Shown here in pieces: positions 8,203 through 16,996 of a stretch of 64,000 nucleotides of DNA. The notes under the pieces are model-generated. The model was not told the DNA's origin. It saw only the letters and a program-made list of their open reading frames with translations, and searched no databases. The stretch is from CAZCQG01 sp964500775. Its GTDB lineage: Bacteria > Campylobacterota > Campylobacteria > Campylobacterales > CAZCQG01. Within the stretch, counting starts at the first letter, position 1, and each line of letters begins with the position of its first letter. The stretch is from contig CAZCQG010000003.1 in NCBI GenBank assembly GCA_964500775.1, positions 22,227 to 86,226 on the forward strand, in the 5' to 3' direction. Made by a program: the position numbers and the translations under genes.

Positions 8203-10575
8203 TCAACGAAAGCTTTTTTCAACAAGTCCTCTGTGCATCAAACCGTAAAACATCTCCAAATAACGACGAATCTCTTCTCTGTCTTTGTTGGTGACGTGTT
8301 TATAGAAGCCGTAAACTTTTGAGAGGGCGAGTAGCCTGTCGGTGTAGTGTCTCCAGTTGTACTCTTCGTTTACTCGCCGCAGCGCTTGATTTGAGATACT
8401 TTCCCACAATGCAAAACCGTCGTTGTTATTGTGTTCGAAAAAATCGACTAGCGTTTTTGTGGAGCGCTCTTTATCGGTAGGGTCGATATGATAGCCGCTG
8501 ATTTGATCTTGTATGATCTCCAATGGACCTCCGTATTTAGTGGCGAAAACAGGAAGTCCGCTACTCATTGCCTCTATGACCGTTAGTCCAAAAGCTTCAA
8601 AAAGCGCAGGTTGGACAAACACCCCTTTTTTATCGGCGATAAAGCGATAAATCTCTCCCGAGAGTTGTTTTTCTAGCTGCACTCCGAGCCAACGACAATC
8701 ATTATCGAGGGAATATTTATCAAAAAGTGCGTGCATAGTTTGGATCTGCTCTATCTCCTCTTGGTCTTTTGATTTTTGCGTATCGGTATAGCCTGCTACG
8801 ATAAGGAGATTTGCCATACTTCTTAGGGCTTTGCTCTCGCCGTACCACTCAACTAGCGAGGTGAGATTCTTTACTTTATCAAGCCTAGCGATACTATAGA
8901 TGATGGGCTTTTCGATGTTTAGTAGCTCTCCTCTGCTTTTATCGTCGGGTTTTCCGTAGATGAGATTCTCTATCTCTTCATTGAGGAGGTATTTTCTCGA
9001 TTCTCTATTATAGTAGGGGAAAAATATCTCCTCATTTGCGCCCGGAGAGATGATATTAAACTTCGGGTCTCTGACGTCTAATCCGTTTACGACCTGATAG
9101 AGTTCGGGTAAGGTGAAATGCTTGTAGGATTCGTATTGTCCCACGCTTTTTTCATTGCCTGCTATCTCTTGATAGGTGCTCGTGATGATAAAATCCGCCG
9201 AGTTCATCGCAATCAAATCTGCGGTAAATTGGCACGAGAAGTGGTATTCGTCTTCATTGTCCCTCCAATAGAGGTCGGAGAAAAGGTATTTTGATTTTTC
9301 GAGAGCATGCGCGATGTTACATTGCGTCACTTTGAGCTGTTGCGATAAAAGGGTCGCCACGAGATTCCCATCAGAGTAGTTACCGATGATGAGATCGGGC
9401 TTTGAGCCAAATTCAAGAAGCAGCTCGTTTTTTGCATCTATGGCAAATCGTTCCAAATAGGGCCAAATCTTAAATCTCGAAATCCAAGAATCTATGATAT
9501 TGCCGCTACTATCGCTAAAAGGGACACGCAAAATCTTTGCATGCTCACATCCCCATATCTTTTCGATTCTCGTATCGCACGTCGTCCCTTCGGATTCGGG
9601 GATGAGCCTTGTGAGGACGATTATTTGGGGTTTGATATTGAGCCCTTGTGAGGCTATATTTTCCATCATCTTTTTTTCCAATGAACGCACTTGGTCAAGT
9701 ATATAGACGACCTGACCTCCCGTATCGGGGAATCCAAGGACGTTTGACTGTCCGAAGAATCCGTGGGGCGAGATGATGGCTACTTTGAAGATCATCGGGA
9801 TGATAGAGATAAATCTCTCCAAATCCTGCGGTTCGGGATCGAGCAGGATTTTTTGAAGGAGTTGTAGATTCTCGATTATATTTTTCTTGTTGATTCCCCA
9901 GCCGGCTTCAAAGCCTAGCGAGGTCATAGCATCTTTAAAAGAATCATAGGGCGTGTCGTCATCATAAGATCTAATATCGGTAAAAAGTGTTTCGATAGCT
10001 TGCTGCAATGTCTCTTCGGAATCAATCCTTTCATTGATCATAAAGCTGATACCTTCGTACTTATGAAGCTTCAAATAATCTAAGAAGTCTTTTCTGTATT
10101 TTTGATTATTTTTCAAAGAGCGGCAGAGATGGATATTGAGATTCTCTATCCCTTTCCCGATAGATTGCTTATCGGGAACTTTTGGAAAATCCCTGATAAA
10201 GGGCTCAAAATCAAGTTTGAGCGACCACGTCTCTTTATGGTGTCTCCCGACAAACTTCTCTTTAAAATCCAAATACGCGCTTGTCTTGACCTCGGTGTAT
10301 TGGAGACTATCGATGTCAAACGCATAGTGCTTCCACTCTCCCACATCGGTGCGGATAGCACCGTAGAGTTTTGGATACTGCATCGTAAGTTCTTGGATTT
10401 TATCTATGATTCCAAATATCTCTTCTTTAGAATCTTTAAGTTGTTTTGAGAAATTGTCATACGCTTTTAGTATCTCCGTCTTTAAAATTATCCTATCTCC
10501 ATTTTCGATTATCCTCCGAAAAAAGATAAAAAATTCACTCTTGTATTTATTTAAAACCGATTCAATCTCGCACAT
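8203..10575 (-). CDS. Sucrose synthase (GT4)
   Basis: 790 residues, the length of plant and cyanobacterial sucrose synthases and much longer than ordinary GT4 enzymes. It reversibly converts sucrose and a nucleoside diphosphate to NDP-glucose and fructose. The N-terminal 250 residues form the family-specific regulatory region. The first Rossmann domain has FPDTGGQVVY (about 283), and the second has EAFGLTVIEAM (about 660-672), the E-x7-E motif of retaining GT4 enzymes. The start overlaps the end of the sucrose-phosphate synthase gene by 14 bases and has GGGGAGG six bases before the ATG, so translation is coupled. Sucrose synthase is rare in bacteria and unusual in Campylobacterota. Confidence 0.9.
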   Translation of the reverse strand: MCEIESVLNKYKSEFFIFFRRIIENGDRIILKTEILKAYDNFSKQLKDSKEEIFGIIDKIQELTMQYPKLYGAIRTDVGEWKHYAFDIDSLQYTEVKTSAYLDFKEKFVGRHHKETWSLKLDFEPFIRDFPKVPDKQSIGKGIENLNIHLCRSLKNNQKYRKDFLDYLKLHKYEGISFMINERIDSEETLQQAIETLFTDIRSYDDDTPYDSFKDAMTSLGFEAGWGINKKNIIENLQLLQKILLDPEPQDLERFISIIPMIFKVAIISPHGFFGQSNVLGFPDTGGQVVYILDQVRSLEKKMMENIASQGLNIKPQIIVLTRLIPESEGTTCDTRIEKIWGCEHAKILRVPFSDSSGNIIDSWISRFKIWPYLERFAIDAKNELLLEFGSKPDLIIGNYSDGNLVATLLSQQLKVTQCNIAHALEKSKYLFSDLYWRDNEDEYHFSCQFTADLIAMNSADFIITSTYQEIAGNEKSVGQYESYKHFTLPELYQVVNGLDVRDPKFNIISPGANEEIFFPYYNRESRKYLLNEEIENLIYGKPDDKSRGELLNIEKPIIYSIARLDKVKNLTSLVEWYGESKALRSMANLLIVAGYTDTQKSKDQEEIEQIQTMHALFDKYSLDNDCRWLGVQLEKQLSGEIYRFIADKKGVFVQPALFEAFGLTVIEAMSSGLPVFATKYGGPLEIIQDQISGYHIDPTDKERSTKTLVDFFEHNNNDGFALWESISNQALRRVNEEYNWRHYTDRLLALSKVYGFYKHVTNKDREEIRRYLEMFYGLMHRGLVEKSFR

Positions 10576-12709
10576 AATTTACCTCCCCGTCACCGAAAAA
10601 ATCGTAATAGTGTATACCTTCTAATATCCCCATCGCATAGTCTTTATGGGCAAAATAGATGTTGATATTGCCTCGAAGCTTGTTTAGCTCATTGGAGTAG
10701 TTGCCCACCACTACCCCTAGCGTGCTATCTTTAAGCATCTCCTCGTCATTTCCCGAATCTCCGGCGACCAAGATATTTCCGAAAGGGACACCCCATTTTA
10801 GCGCCATAAATCGTATCGCATGCCCTTTTGAGGCGCGTATAGGCAAGATGTCCAAAAACTCGCCGTGGGAAAAAATGACATTCGCTTTGACTCCCGAGCG
10901 TCGCAGATATTTCCTGATCTCGGTGATTCTCGGAGCTTTTTTCGTATCGATAAGATAGCTGATTTTATGCTCTCGTTGTTCAAGTTTTGATTGCAGTTTG
11001 ATACCCGGAATATTCGATAATAGCGACTTTATCTTAGCATTATCCCAAGCGTGGCTTATGTGCTTATTCCAAGAGTGCTCTTGTTTCCAAGTTTTGCCGT
11101 AATGAATCTCCGCTCCTACTGATGTGATAAAGAGATCAGGCGTGGGTACTCCCCATTCTTCGAGTACTTTTTTTGCGCTTTGCAGATTTCTCCCTGTCGC
11201 TACCCCGAATACCAATTTATCTTTATTGGAATCCAATACGTCGATCAGTTGTCGTAGCGAGGTATTGTCCCCTAGGAGCGTGTTGTCGATGTCGCAAATG
11301 AGAAGGCGATTCATCAAAGAGAGTTTTTGTGTCGGTTTTAAAAATTCGACATTAGGATGTAATGCAGGCTTGATGTATTTTTCGATATTTTTAATATAGT
11401 TATTGACGTGACTTTTCCAAGTGTAGGTTTTGGGTGTCTTTATAGTGCCGTTTCGTGAGAATTTACTCCAAAGATTCTTGTCTCTTAAGAGTTGTAATAG
11501 AGCCTCTTGGATCTGTACTTTGTCTTGAGGATCGACCAAAATACCATTTTGGAGATTCTTGATTATATCTTTCGGACCGCCGTCATTTGTCGATACTATC
11601 GGTACTCCACACGCAGAAGCTTCAATAAGCGTCAACCCAAACGGTTCGGTGAGCGCGGCGTTTATAAAAACTCCTTTTATATTTTTTGCATTTCTGTAAA
11701 ATGAAGGAATATCTTCGGATGAATGTTTTTTCGGATAGGCGACTTTTCCGTAAAGTTCAAATTTGTCGATATGTAAGAGGACTTGCGTGAGTACTTTTCT
11801 CTGACCCGAATCCATAGCGGTGATGTCGTCTCTATTACCCAAGATCAATACGAGATTCGCCGCGGCTTGTAACTCCGTACTTTCTCCGTACGCTTCTAAC
11901 AGTCTTTGGATATTCTTTCTCTCATCAGCCCTACTTATTGCTAGAATGATGGGTTTTGAGGGATCTTTGAGGAACTCATCGTAAATCTTGGCAGAATTTT
12001 TATCGTTGATATTAGAGGTTGAGAAAAATTTTTGTTCGTCGTAGCCGGGCGGAAGTACCGTCATTTTGCTTTTTTGGTAGTTTTCGTAGATTCTGTATTG
12101 CTCTTCTATCTCTTGAAAAGTGCTTGCGACGACGAAAGAGGCGACACTTAACGTAAATTCCTCGGCTTCGATACGCATCTCTATGTTGTACTTTTCCCTG
12201 ATTTCATTAATATCGGCTCCGTTGTCCAAAAGCCTCCTTTTCTTTTCACGCCCCAAGGAGTGTCCCGTAAACACCAAGGGAATCTCTAGTAATGAGCTAA
12301 GCGAAGCACCGACATATCCCGCATCTGCATAATGGGCGTGGATAAGGGTGGGAATCATTTTGATTCTTTTAAAATGCAATAAAACTCCGTCAGTGAAATA
12401 ATCCAAATACGGCCACAATGATTCTTTGCGCAAATATCTCCGAGGACCGCACGGAATACGAATAATGGCTGCTTTTTCGGTGAGCTGTTCATATTCTTGG
12501 GAGTAGATAGGATCGAGTTTACTATCGCGAATCTGCCTCGTGATAAGATCCACCCTTGCGACTTTAGGATGCTCCGAGAGCGCTTTTGCTAGCTCTACGA
12601 CGTATCTTGTTTGCCCTCCCGTATCGGCATCTTTGCCAAGTTCGAGATTCTCTGCTCGTATGAGTCCGTGTATACTTATCAAGGCGATATATAATCCCTC
12701 CTGTTTCAT
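10562..12709 (-). CDS. Sucrose-phosphate synthase fused to sucrose-phosphate phosphatase
   Basis: 715 residues with two modules. The GT4 synthase (about 1-450) has DADTGGQTRY (about 28) and EPFGLTLIEA (about 356); it makes sucrose-6-phosphate from NDP-glucose and fructose-6-phosphate. The C-terminal HAD phosphatase (about 468-715) keeps the nucleophile motif DIDNT (about 473) and GDSGNDEEM (about 653), so both steps to sucrose may be made by one chain. In many cyanobacterial enzymes the HAD half is degenerate; here its key Asp residues are present. The gene overlaps the fructokinase by 4 bases upstream and sucrose synthase by 14 bases downstream. Confidence 0.9.
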   Translation of the reverse strand: MKQEGLYIALISIHGLIRAENLELGKDADTGGQTRYVVELAKALSEHPKVARVDLITRQIRDSKLDPIYSQEYEQLTEKAAIIRIPCGPRRYLRKESLWPYLDYFTDGVLLHFKRIKMIPTLIHAHYADAGYVGASLSSLLEIPLVFTGHSLGREKKRRLLDNGADINEIREKYNIEMRIEAEEFTLSVASFVVASTFQEIEEQYRIYENYQKSKMTVLPPGYDEQKFFSTSNINDKNSAKIYDEFLKDPSKPIILAISRADERKNIQRLLEAYGESTELQAAANLVLILGNRDDITAMDSGQRKVLTQVLLHIDKFELYGKVAYPKKHSSEDIPSFYRNAKNIKGVFINAALTEPFGLTLIEASACGVPIVSTNDGGPKDIIKNLQNGILVDPQDKVQIQEALLQLLRDKNLWSKFSRNGTIKTPKTYTWKSHVNNYIKNIEKYIKPALHPNVEFLKPTQKLSLMNRLLICDIDNTLLGDNTSLRQLIDVLDSNKDKLVFGVATGRNLQSAKKVLEEWGVPTPDLFITSVGAEIHYGKTWKQEHSWNKHISHAWDNAKIKSLLSNIPGIKLQSKLEQREHKISYLIDTKKAPRITEIRKYLRRSGVKANVIFSHGEFLDILPIRASKGHAIRFMALKWGVPFGNILVAGDSGNDEEMLKDSTLGVVVGNYSNELNKLRGNINIYFAHKDYAMGILEGIHYYDFFGDGEVNYVRD

Positions 12710-13566
12710 AGCACTCCTTTGTAAAAATTTTTGTCGTAGCTAATCGCACCTTTGATGTCGCAAACCGCGGATGCGAGGTGCAATGCGTACTCCAAGCGCT
12801 CTTGCGTAGAAGCGCCGTGCGATAAGCCGTAAATATACCCCGCACAAAACGCATCTCCGGCGCCTACGCTATCGATAAAGTGCTTTGCGGGTTTTATCTC
12901 GGCGGTATATTTTTTTTCTCGCGTGATGATCTCTGCACCGTCGGCACCTTTGGTGAGGATTATCTCTTTGATATTTGTCTCTTGAAAGATTTGTTGCAAA
13001 ATGTCGGAATCTCGAAAGATATTTTCCGAGAGCCAAAGGAGTTCATCGGCATTTAATTTGAGATAGTCGGAATCCTCTAGGAGAAGTTTTATTTTTTGTG
13101 CATCGACGTAAGGCGGGCGGAGATTAATGTCGAAAAAAATATCGGCATTCGAGTTGTTTTTCAATATGCAAAGACTCTCATACGTGACACTACTTCTAAG
13201 TGCCAATGTGCCGTGATATAGGAGTGTATTTTCGGGTGCAATGAAGTTGCTCGGCATTTGAATATGATCGTAGGCCCTCTGCTCTAAGATTTCATACGAA
13301 GGCTCACCGTTTATCAAAGAGACCTGTACGGCACCTGTCGGAAAAGCATTTGTTTGTAAGTCGCCATCTCGTAAGTCTAGCGTTTTATACAAACGCTTTA
13401 TTTCGTTACCGGCATCGTCATCTCCTACGGCGGTAATAAAACGGGAATTTACCTGAAGATTTGTCAAGTGGTAAAAGAGGTTAAAGGGCGCGCCGCCCAA
13501 GATTTTTATGTCGCCGAAAAAATCGAACAACACCTCCCCGAAAATTAAAATATTAGAATAACTCAT
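12706..13566 (-). CDS. PfkB-family carbohydrate kinase, probable fructokinase
   Basis: 286 residues of the ribokinase/PfkB fold. GGAPFNLFYHL near residue 25 is the sugar-binding lid region and DSVGAGDAF (about 232-240) is the anion hole with the catalytic Asp. Sugar specificity cannot be read with certainty. Its place as first gene of a sucrose operon points to phosphorylation of fructose released by sucrose synthase. The same grouping of fructokinase with sps and sus is known in methanotrophs and Nitrosomonas (established knowledge). AAGGA precedes the ATG. Confidence 0.85.
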   Translation of the reverse strand: MSYSNILIFGEVLFDFFGDIKILGGAPFNLFYHLTNLQVNSRFITAVGDDDAGNEIKRLYKTLDLRDGDLQTNAFPTGAVQVSLINGEPSYEILEQRAYDHIQMPSNFIAPENTLLYHGTLALRSSVTYESLCILKNNSNADIFFDINLRPPYVDAQKIKLLLEDSDYLKLNADELLWLSENIFRDSDILQQIFQETNIKEIILTKGADGAEIITREKKYTAEIKPAKHFIDSVGAGDAFCAGYIYGLSHGASTQERLEYALHLASAVCDIKGAISYDKNFYKGVL

Positions 13567-13595
13567 AGGCCATCCTTTCCTAATTATTAAGTGTA

Positions 13596-13613
13596 GAGAG
13601 GTAAAATTCTCTC
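13596..13613. promoter_or_regulatory. Small inverted repeat in the fructokinase-alr divergent gap
   Basis: GAGAG and CTCTC flank an 8-base AT-rich spacer in the 71-bp gap between the divergent fructokinase and alanine racemase genes. A TAATAAT stretch lies on the operon side. The position would suit an operator, but the arms are only five bases, so this is a weak call. Confidence 0.2.
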
Positions 13614-13637
13614 CAAAACACCACGTAATGAGTATTT

Positions 13638-14666
13638 ATGGCATATATCAAGCTTAGCAAAAAGAATCTGTTCAATAACTTAAACATTTTTAAGGAGCAC
13701 CTAGGCTCGGTCGAAAAAATAGGGGCAGTATTGAAAGATAACGCCTATGGACACGGGATCGAGGAGATGGCGAAGTTATGTAATGAATATGGAATAAAAC
13801 GTGCGATAGTAAAAGATTGTGCCGAAGCGAAGAAGATTTATGACCTATTTGAAGAGGTGATAGTCCTCTATCCTATGGGGATGATTTGTGATGCTCCGAA
13901 CGTATCGTATGCCCTCTATTCATACGAGGATATACAAAAGTATCCTAGCGGTACGAAAGTACATTTAAAAATCGATACGGGTATGCATAGAAACGGTATT
14001 TTCAAAGATGAAATCAAAAAGTGCTTACATACGATTTTTGAAAAAAAGATAGTGCTTTCAGGGGTTTTTACCCATTATAGAGGCGGAGACGATTTAGATA
14101 GTTCATTGTTTGTCCAAAGAGCAGCATTTGCGGAATCTAAACAAATCGTGAGAGAGATATGTAATAGACAAAACTATCCAACTCCGTCTTTTCACTCGTG
14201 TAATAGCGCATCGGCTTTAAGGATAAATGATTTTGACGAAGAGTTTGCGAGAATCGGCATCTCAATGTACGGATACAACGAATTAGATGCACTTTTCGGT
14301 ACTTTTCCGTTTGCTCCGGTGATGTCGCTCTATGCAAAAAAAATCTCTTCAAGAACACTCGAAAAAGGGGCAAGGGTAGGGTATAGCGGGGTAAGTGAAG
14401 TTGAGGAGAAGTGCGTCGTCTCTACATATGACATCGGATACGGAGACGGCTTTTTTCGACTGAATGAAAGAAGCGGAGAATATAGAACCCCCAAAGGATA
14501 TAAATTACTTCCTAGGGTTTCAATGGATTGCGTTTCTATCGTATCTAGCGATGAAGAAGTTGAAATATTTAATGACGTAGCGCCACTCGCAAAGCTATTT
14601 GATACGATAACTTATGACGTATTGGTAAAGCTCAACTCATCGATTCCGAGAGTTGTTGTAGAGTAG
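13638..14666 (+). CDS. alr: Alanine racemase
   Basis: 342 residues. It makes D-alanine from L-alanine for peptidoglycan with PLP bound to K33 in the motif VLKDNAYGHG. The barrel domain has the HLKIDTGMHR strand (about 113) and the C-terminal domain carries VGYSG with the second catalytic Tyr and the RVSMDC segment (about 292). It is slightly short compared with the 360-residue norm but all signatures are present. The ribosome site is weak. It is probably cotranscribed with the small membrane protein 27 bases downstream. Confidence 0.9.
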   Translation: MAYIKLSKKNLFNNLNIFKEHLGSVEKIGAVLKDNAYGHGIEEMAKLCNEYGIKRAIVKDCAEAKKIYDLFEEVIVLYPMGMICDAPNVSYALYSYEDIQKYPSGTKVHLKIDTGMHRNGIFKDEIKKCLHTIFEKKIVLSGVFTHYRGGDDLDSSLFVQRAAFAESKQIVREICNRQNYPTPSFHSCNSASALRINDFDEEFARIGISMYGYNELDALFGTFPFAPVMSLYAKKISSRTLEKGARVGYSGVSEVEEKCVVSTYDIGYGDGFFRLNERSGEYRTPKGYKLLPRVSMDCVSIVSSDEEVEIFNDVAPLAKLFDTITYDVLVKLNSSIPRVVVE

Positions 14667-14693
14667 TGAAAAATTTAAAATCAAGGTGTATGT

Positions 14694-14906
14694 ATGAATG
14701 ATGAAAATCTAGCTCTGGAGACCTCAAGAAAGGCCATTAAAATTACGCTTATTACAAGTTTGATAGTGATTATGCTCGGCATATGTCTTGCATGGATAAT
14801 GCTCAATAATACAGCGGCACTCGCGCAGCTCACCAAAGAGAAAAATGAGATGAATCTACGAATCGATGCTTTGCAGAAAAGAGTAGGGGAGCTTGAAAAG
14901 AAATAA
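14694..14906 (+). CDS. Small single-span membrane protein with coiled coil
   Basis: 70 residues, family not recognised. One hydrophobic helix (about 16-38) is followed by a charged heptad-like helix (about 42-70, LTKEKNEMNLRIDALQKRV) typical of a short coiled coil. The layout recalls small division or envelope adaptors, but nothing more specific can be said. AAGGTG precedes the ATG, and it follows alr closely on the same strand. It is convergent with serA through a shared hairpin. Confidence 0.65.
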   Translation: MNDENLALETSRKAIKITLITSLIVIMLGICLAWIMLNNTAALAQLTKEKNEMNLRIDALQKRVGELEKK

Positions 14907-14950
14907 GCTTAGGGCACGCCGTTAGATAACGGCGTATGAAACCCCTAAGC
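14907..14950 (-). terminator. Terminator hairpin between the small membrane protein gene and serA
   Basis: A nested inverted repeat: GCTTAGGG/CCCTAAGC outside and a perfect CGCCGTTA/TAACGGCG stem with a GA loop inside. On the minus strand it is followed by TTATTTCTTTTC, fitting serA termination. The inner stem includes the serA stop codon. The plus side lacks a T-run. Confidence 0.7.
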
Positions 14951-16508
14951 AAGCTTTGATGGATTTGAGTTCTTCGAGTACGTTTTTTTCTGCCTCATCG
15001 TCAATAATAATAACCGCTAGCGCATGACCGTGCTTATCTCTTCCTAGTCTAAAATCGGCGATGTTTATATTGTGTTTGGCGAGTACCGTGCCAAGGTCGC
15101 CGATTACACCCGGAACGTCGGTATTTTTAAAGAGGATCATCTTTCCTTTGGGTTCGACATCAAGGTCGAAACCGTTTATCTCGACGATACGTTGCACGTT
15201 TTCATCAAATATAGTTCCCGAAATTGTGATTGTCTCTTTTTCGGTAGTGAGTTTGATAGAGACGAGATTTTTATAGATACTGTGATTCCCTTTTTCGCAA
15301 TGCTCAACATTGATACCTCGCTCTTTGGCTACATATGAAGCATTGACGTAGTTGATGTTTTCTCCGAGACTGCTACTAAGCGCACCTACGATACAGAAAG
15401 TGCTTAGCGATTCAAGGAATCTAGATATTTCACCCTCGGTTGTGACTTTTATTGATGAGATAGGTGCTTTATTTATTTGCGCCGATAAGAATCCGATCTT
15501 TTGTGCGAGCTCTAAGTACGGTTTTACAAACGGAGGAATCTCGTTTTCTTTTATCGGTAAGTTGAGCGCATTGGGAAAGCTCACTCCTCTTGCGGCTTCG
15601 AGTGCTTGTTCTGCGGCTTGTATGGCGATACGCTCTTGCGATTCTAAGGTATTTGCACCCAAGTGCGGAGTGACGTAGATATTTGGGAGGTCAAGCAGGG
15701 GATTGCTTGTAGCCGGTTCTTTGTTGAATACGTCGATTCCCGCAACCTTGATTTTACCGCTTTTGAGACCTTCATATAACGCATCCTCATTGTAAAGACC
15801 GCCTCTAGCGCAGTTTATGAGAATCACCCCTTCTTTCATTTTTTCGATCTCGGCTTTACCTATCATATTGATAGTCTCTTTGTTTTTTGGCGTATGGATA
15901 GTAATGATGTCACACGCTAAAATATCTTCAAAGTTTTCGGTATACGCTACGCCCAAATCGGTAGCCTTTGAGGGCTTGATGTACGGATCGTATGTAACCA
16001 CATCCATCTCAAACCCTTTTGCGCGGACACCCACGCGGCTACCGATATTGCCGAAACCGATAATTCCGAGTTTTTTGTCTTTTAGTTCGATTCCGTACCA
16101 ATTCTCTCTTTTCCAAACCCTGTCGTTTTTCAGCTCATGGTGGGCATCGGGAAAGTTTCTCATACAGTTTAATATATGTGCCATAGTAAGTTCAACCGCG
16201 GCAATCGTGTTTGCCGTAGGGACGTTCATCACGACGATGCCTCTTTTGCTGCAACCGTCGATGTCTACATTATCCACCCCTACGCCTGCGCGCACTATCG
16301 CTTTCATGCTTAATGCGTTGTTTAAAAAGTTTTCATCTACGTCCGTAGAGCTTCTAGTGATGCTCACATCCGCATCTTTTATCAAATCCAAAAGCTCATC
16401 TTTCGGTATATTAGCGGCATTTACGTATTGAATATCGCTTTGTTTCGAAAGTATATCAAGCCCTTTTTGGTGTATATGATCGCACACAACAATTTTATGC
16501 TTTTTCAT
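14922..16508 (-). CDS. serA: D-3-phosphoglycerate dehydrogenase
   Basis: 528 residues, the long form with a C-terminal ACT domain. It oxidises 3-phosphoglycerate with NAD+ as the first step of serine synthesis. The NAD-binding fold carries GFGNIGSRVG (about 150), the catalytic region lies about 230-290, an intervening domain follows (about 315-450), and the ACT domain (about 455-528) likely senses serine. It lies 3 bases after the upstream hypothetical gene, in the order rpsA-hypothetical-serA that Helicobacter pylori also has. Confidence 0.95.
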   Translation of the reverse strand: MKKHKIVVCDHIHQKGLDILSKQSDIQYVNAANIPKDELLDLIKDADVSITRSSTDVDENFLNNALSMKAIVRAGVGVDNVDIDGCSKRGIVVMNVPTANTIAAVELTMAHILNCMRNFPDAHHELKNDRVWKRENWYGIELKDKKLGIIGFGNIGSRVGVRAKGFEMDVVTYDPYIKPSKATDLGVAYTENFEDILACDIITIHTPKNKETINMIGKAEIEKMKEGVILINCARGGLYNEDALYEGLKSGKIKVAGIDVFNKEPATSNPLLDLPNIYVTPHLGANTLESQERIAIQAAEQALEAARGVSFPNALNLPIKENEIPPFVKPYLELAQKIGFLSAQINKAPISSIKVTTEGEISRFLESLSTFCIVGALSSSLGENINYVNASYVAKERGINVEHCEKGNHSIYKNLVSIKLTTEKETITISGTIFDENVQRIVEINGFDLDVEPKGKMILFKNTDVPGVIGDLGTVLAKHNINIADFRLGRDKHGHALAVIIIDDEAEKNVLEELKSIKACLGVSYAVI

Positions 16509-16511
16509 AAA

Positions 16512-16994
16512 TTATTCCTCGTAAGTTTTATCTAGTTTGTATTCTATTCCGTATTTTTTCAGCTCTTTTAGTATGCTCTCAAGCTCGACTTTGTCGGGAG
16601 TGACGATGACGAGCTTAATATAGCCGTCTTTTTTATAATATGAGTATTCTATGCCGTTGGCTTTGAATACCTGATTGAGGCAAAAGAACTTATATGAGTC
16701 GAGCTTTTCGATCTCTATCCTGTATACCTCGATTAACTCTTTTTTTTGATTGTCTTCTAGCTTTATTTGAAGTTCTGTGGTGGGGAGCATAAATTTTTCA
16801 TTCTTCTTATCCGCTAGCTCCCCAAGCCAGCCTTTATCTTGGCTAGCGACGACATCCCCTTGTAGTTCATATTCCTTCTTTACTTCAAAATTCTGCACCT
16901 CGACCCCGCTGACGGTCTTATAGAGAAGCAGAGTCGAGAGGGCAAGAAGAATCGCTACGGAAGCTACAATTATCCAAGGGATATATTTGCGCAT
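16512..16994 (-). CDS. Membrane-anchored protein of unknown function, conserved position between rpsA and serA
   Basis: 160 residues. A single N-terminal transmembrane helix (about 5-26) would anchor a periplasmic domain of about 130 residues rich in Lys and Glu. No catalytic motif is recognised. The gene starts 2 bases after the rpsA stop and ends 3 bases before serA, so it is in the same operon. H. pylori has a small hypothetical gene at the same place, so this is a conserved but unnamed Campylobacterota gene; synteny is my main evidence. Confidence 0.8.
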   Translation of the reverse strand: MRKYIPWIIVASVAILLALSTLLLYKTVSGVEVQNFEVKKEYELQGDVVASQDKGWLGELADKKNEKFMLPTTELQIKLEDNQKKELIEVYRIEIEKLDSYKFFCLNQVFKANGIEYSYYKKDGYIKLVIVTPDKVELESILKELKKYGIEYKLDKTYEE

Positions 16995-16996
16995 TT

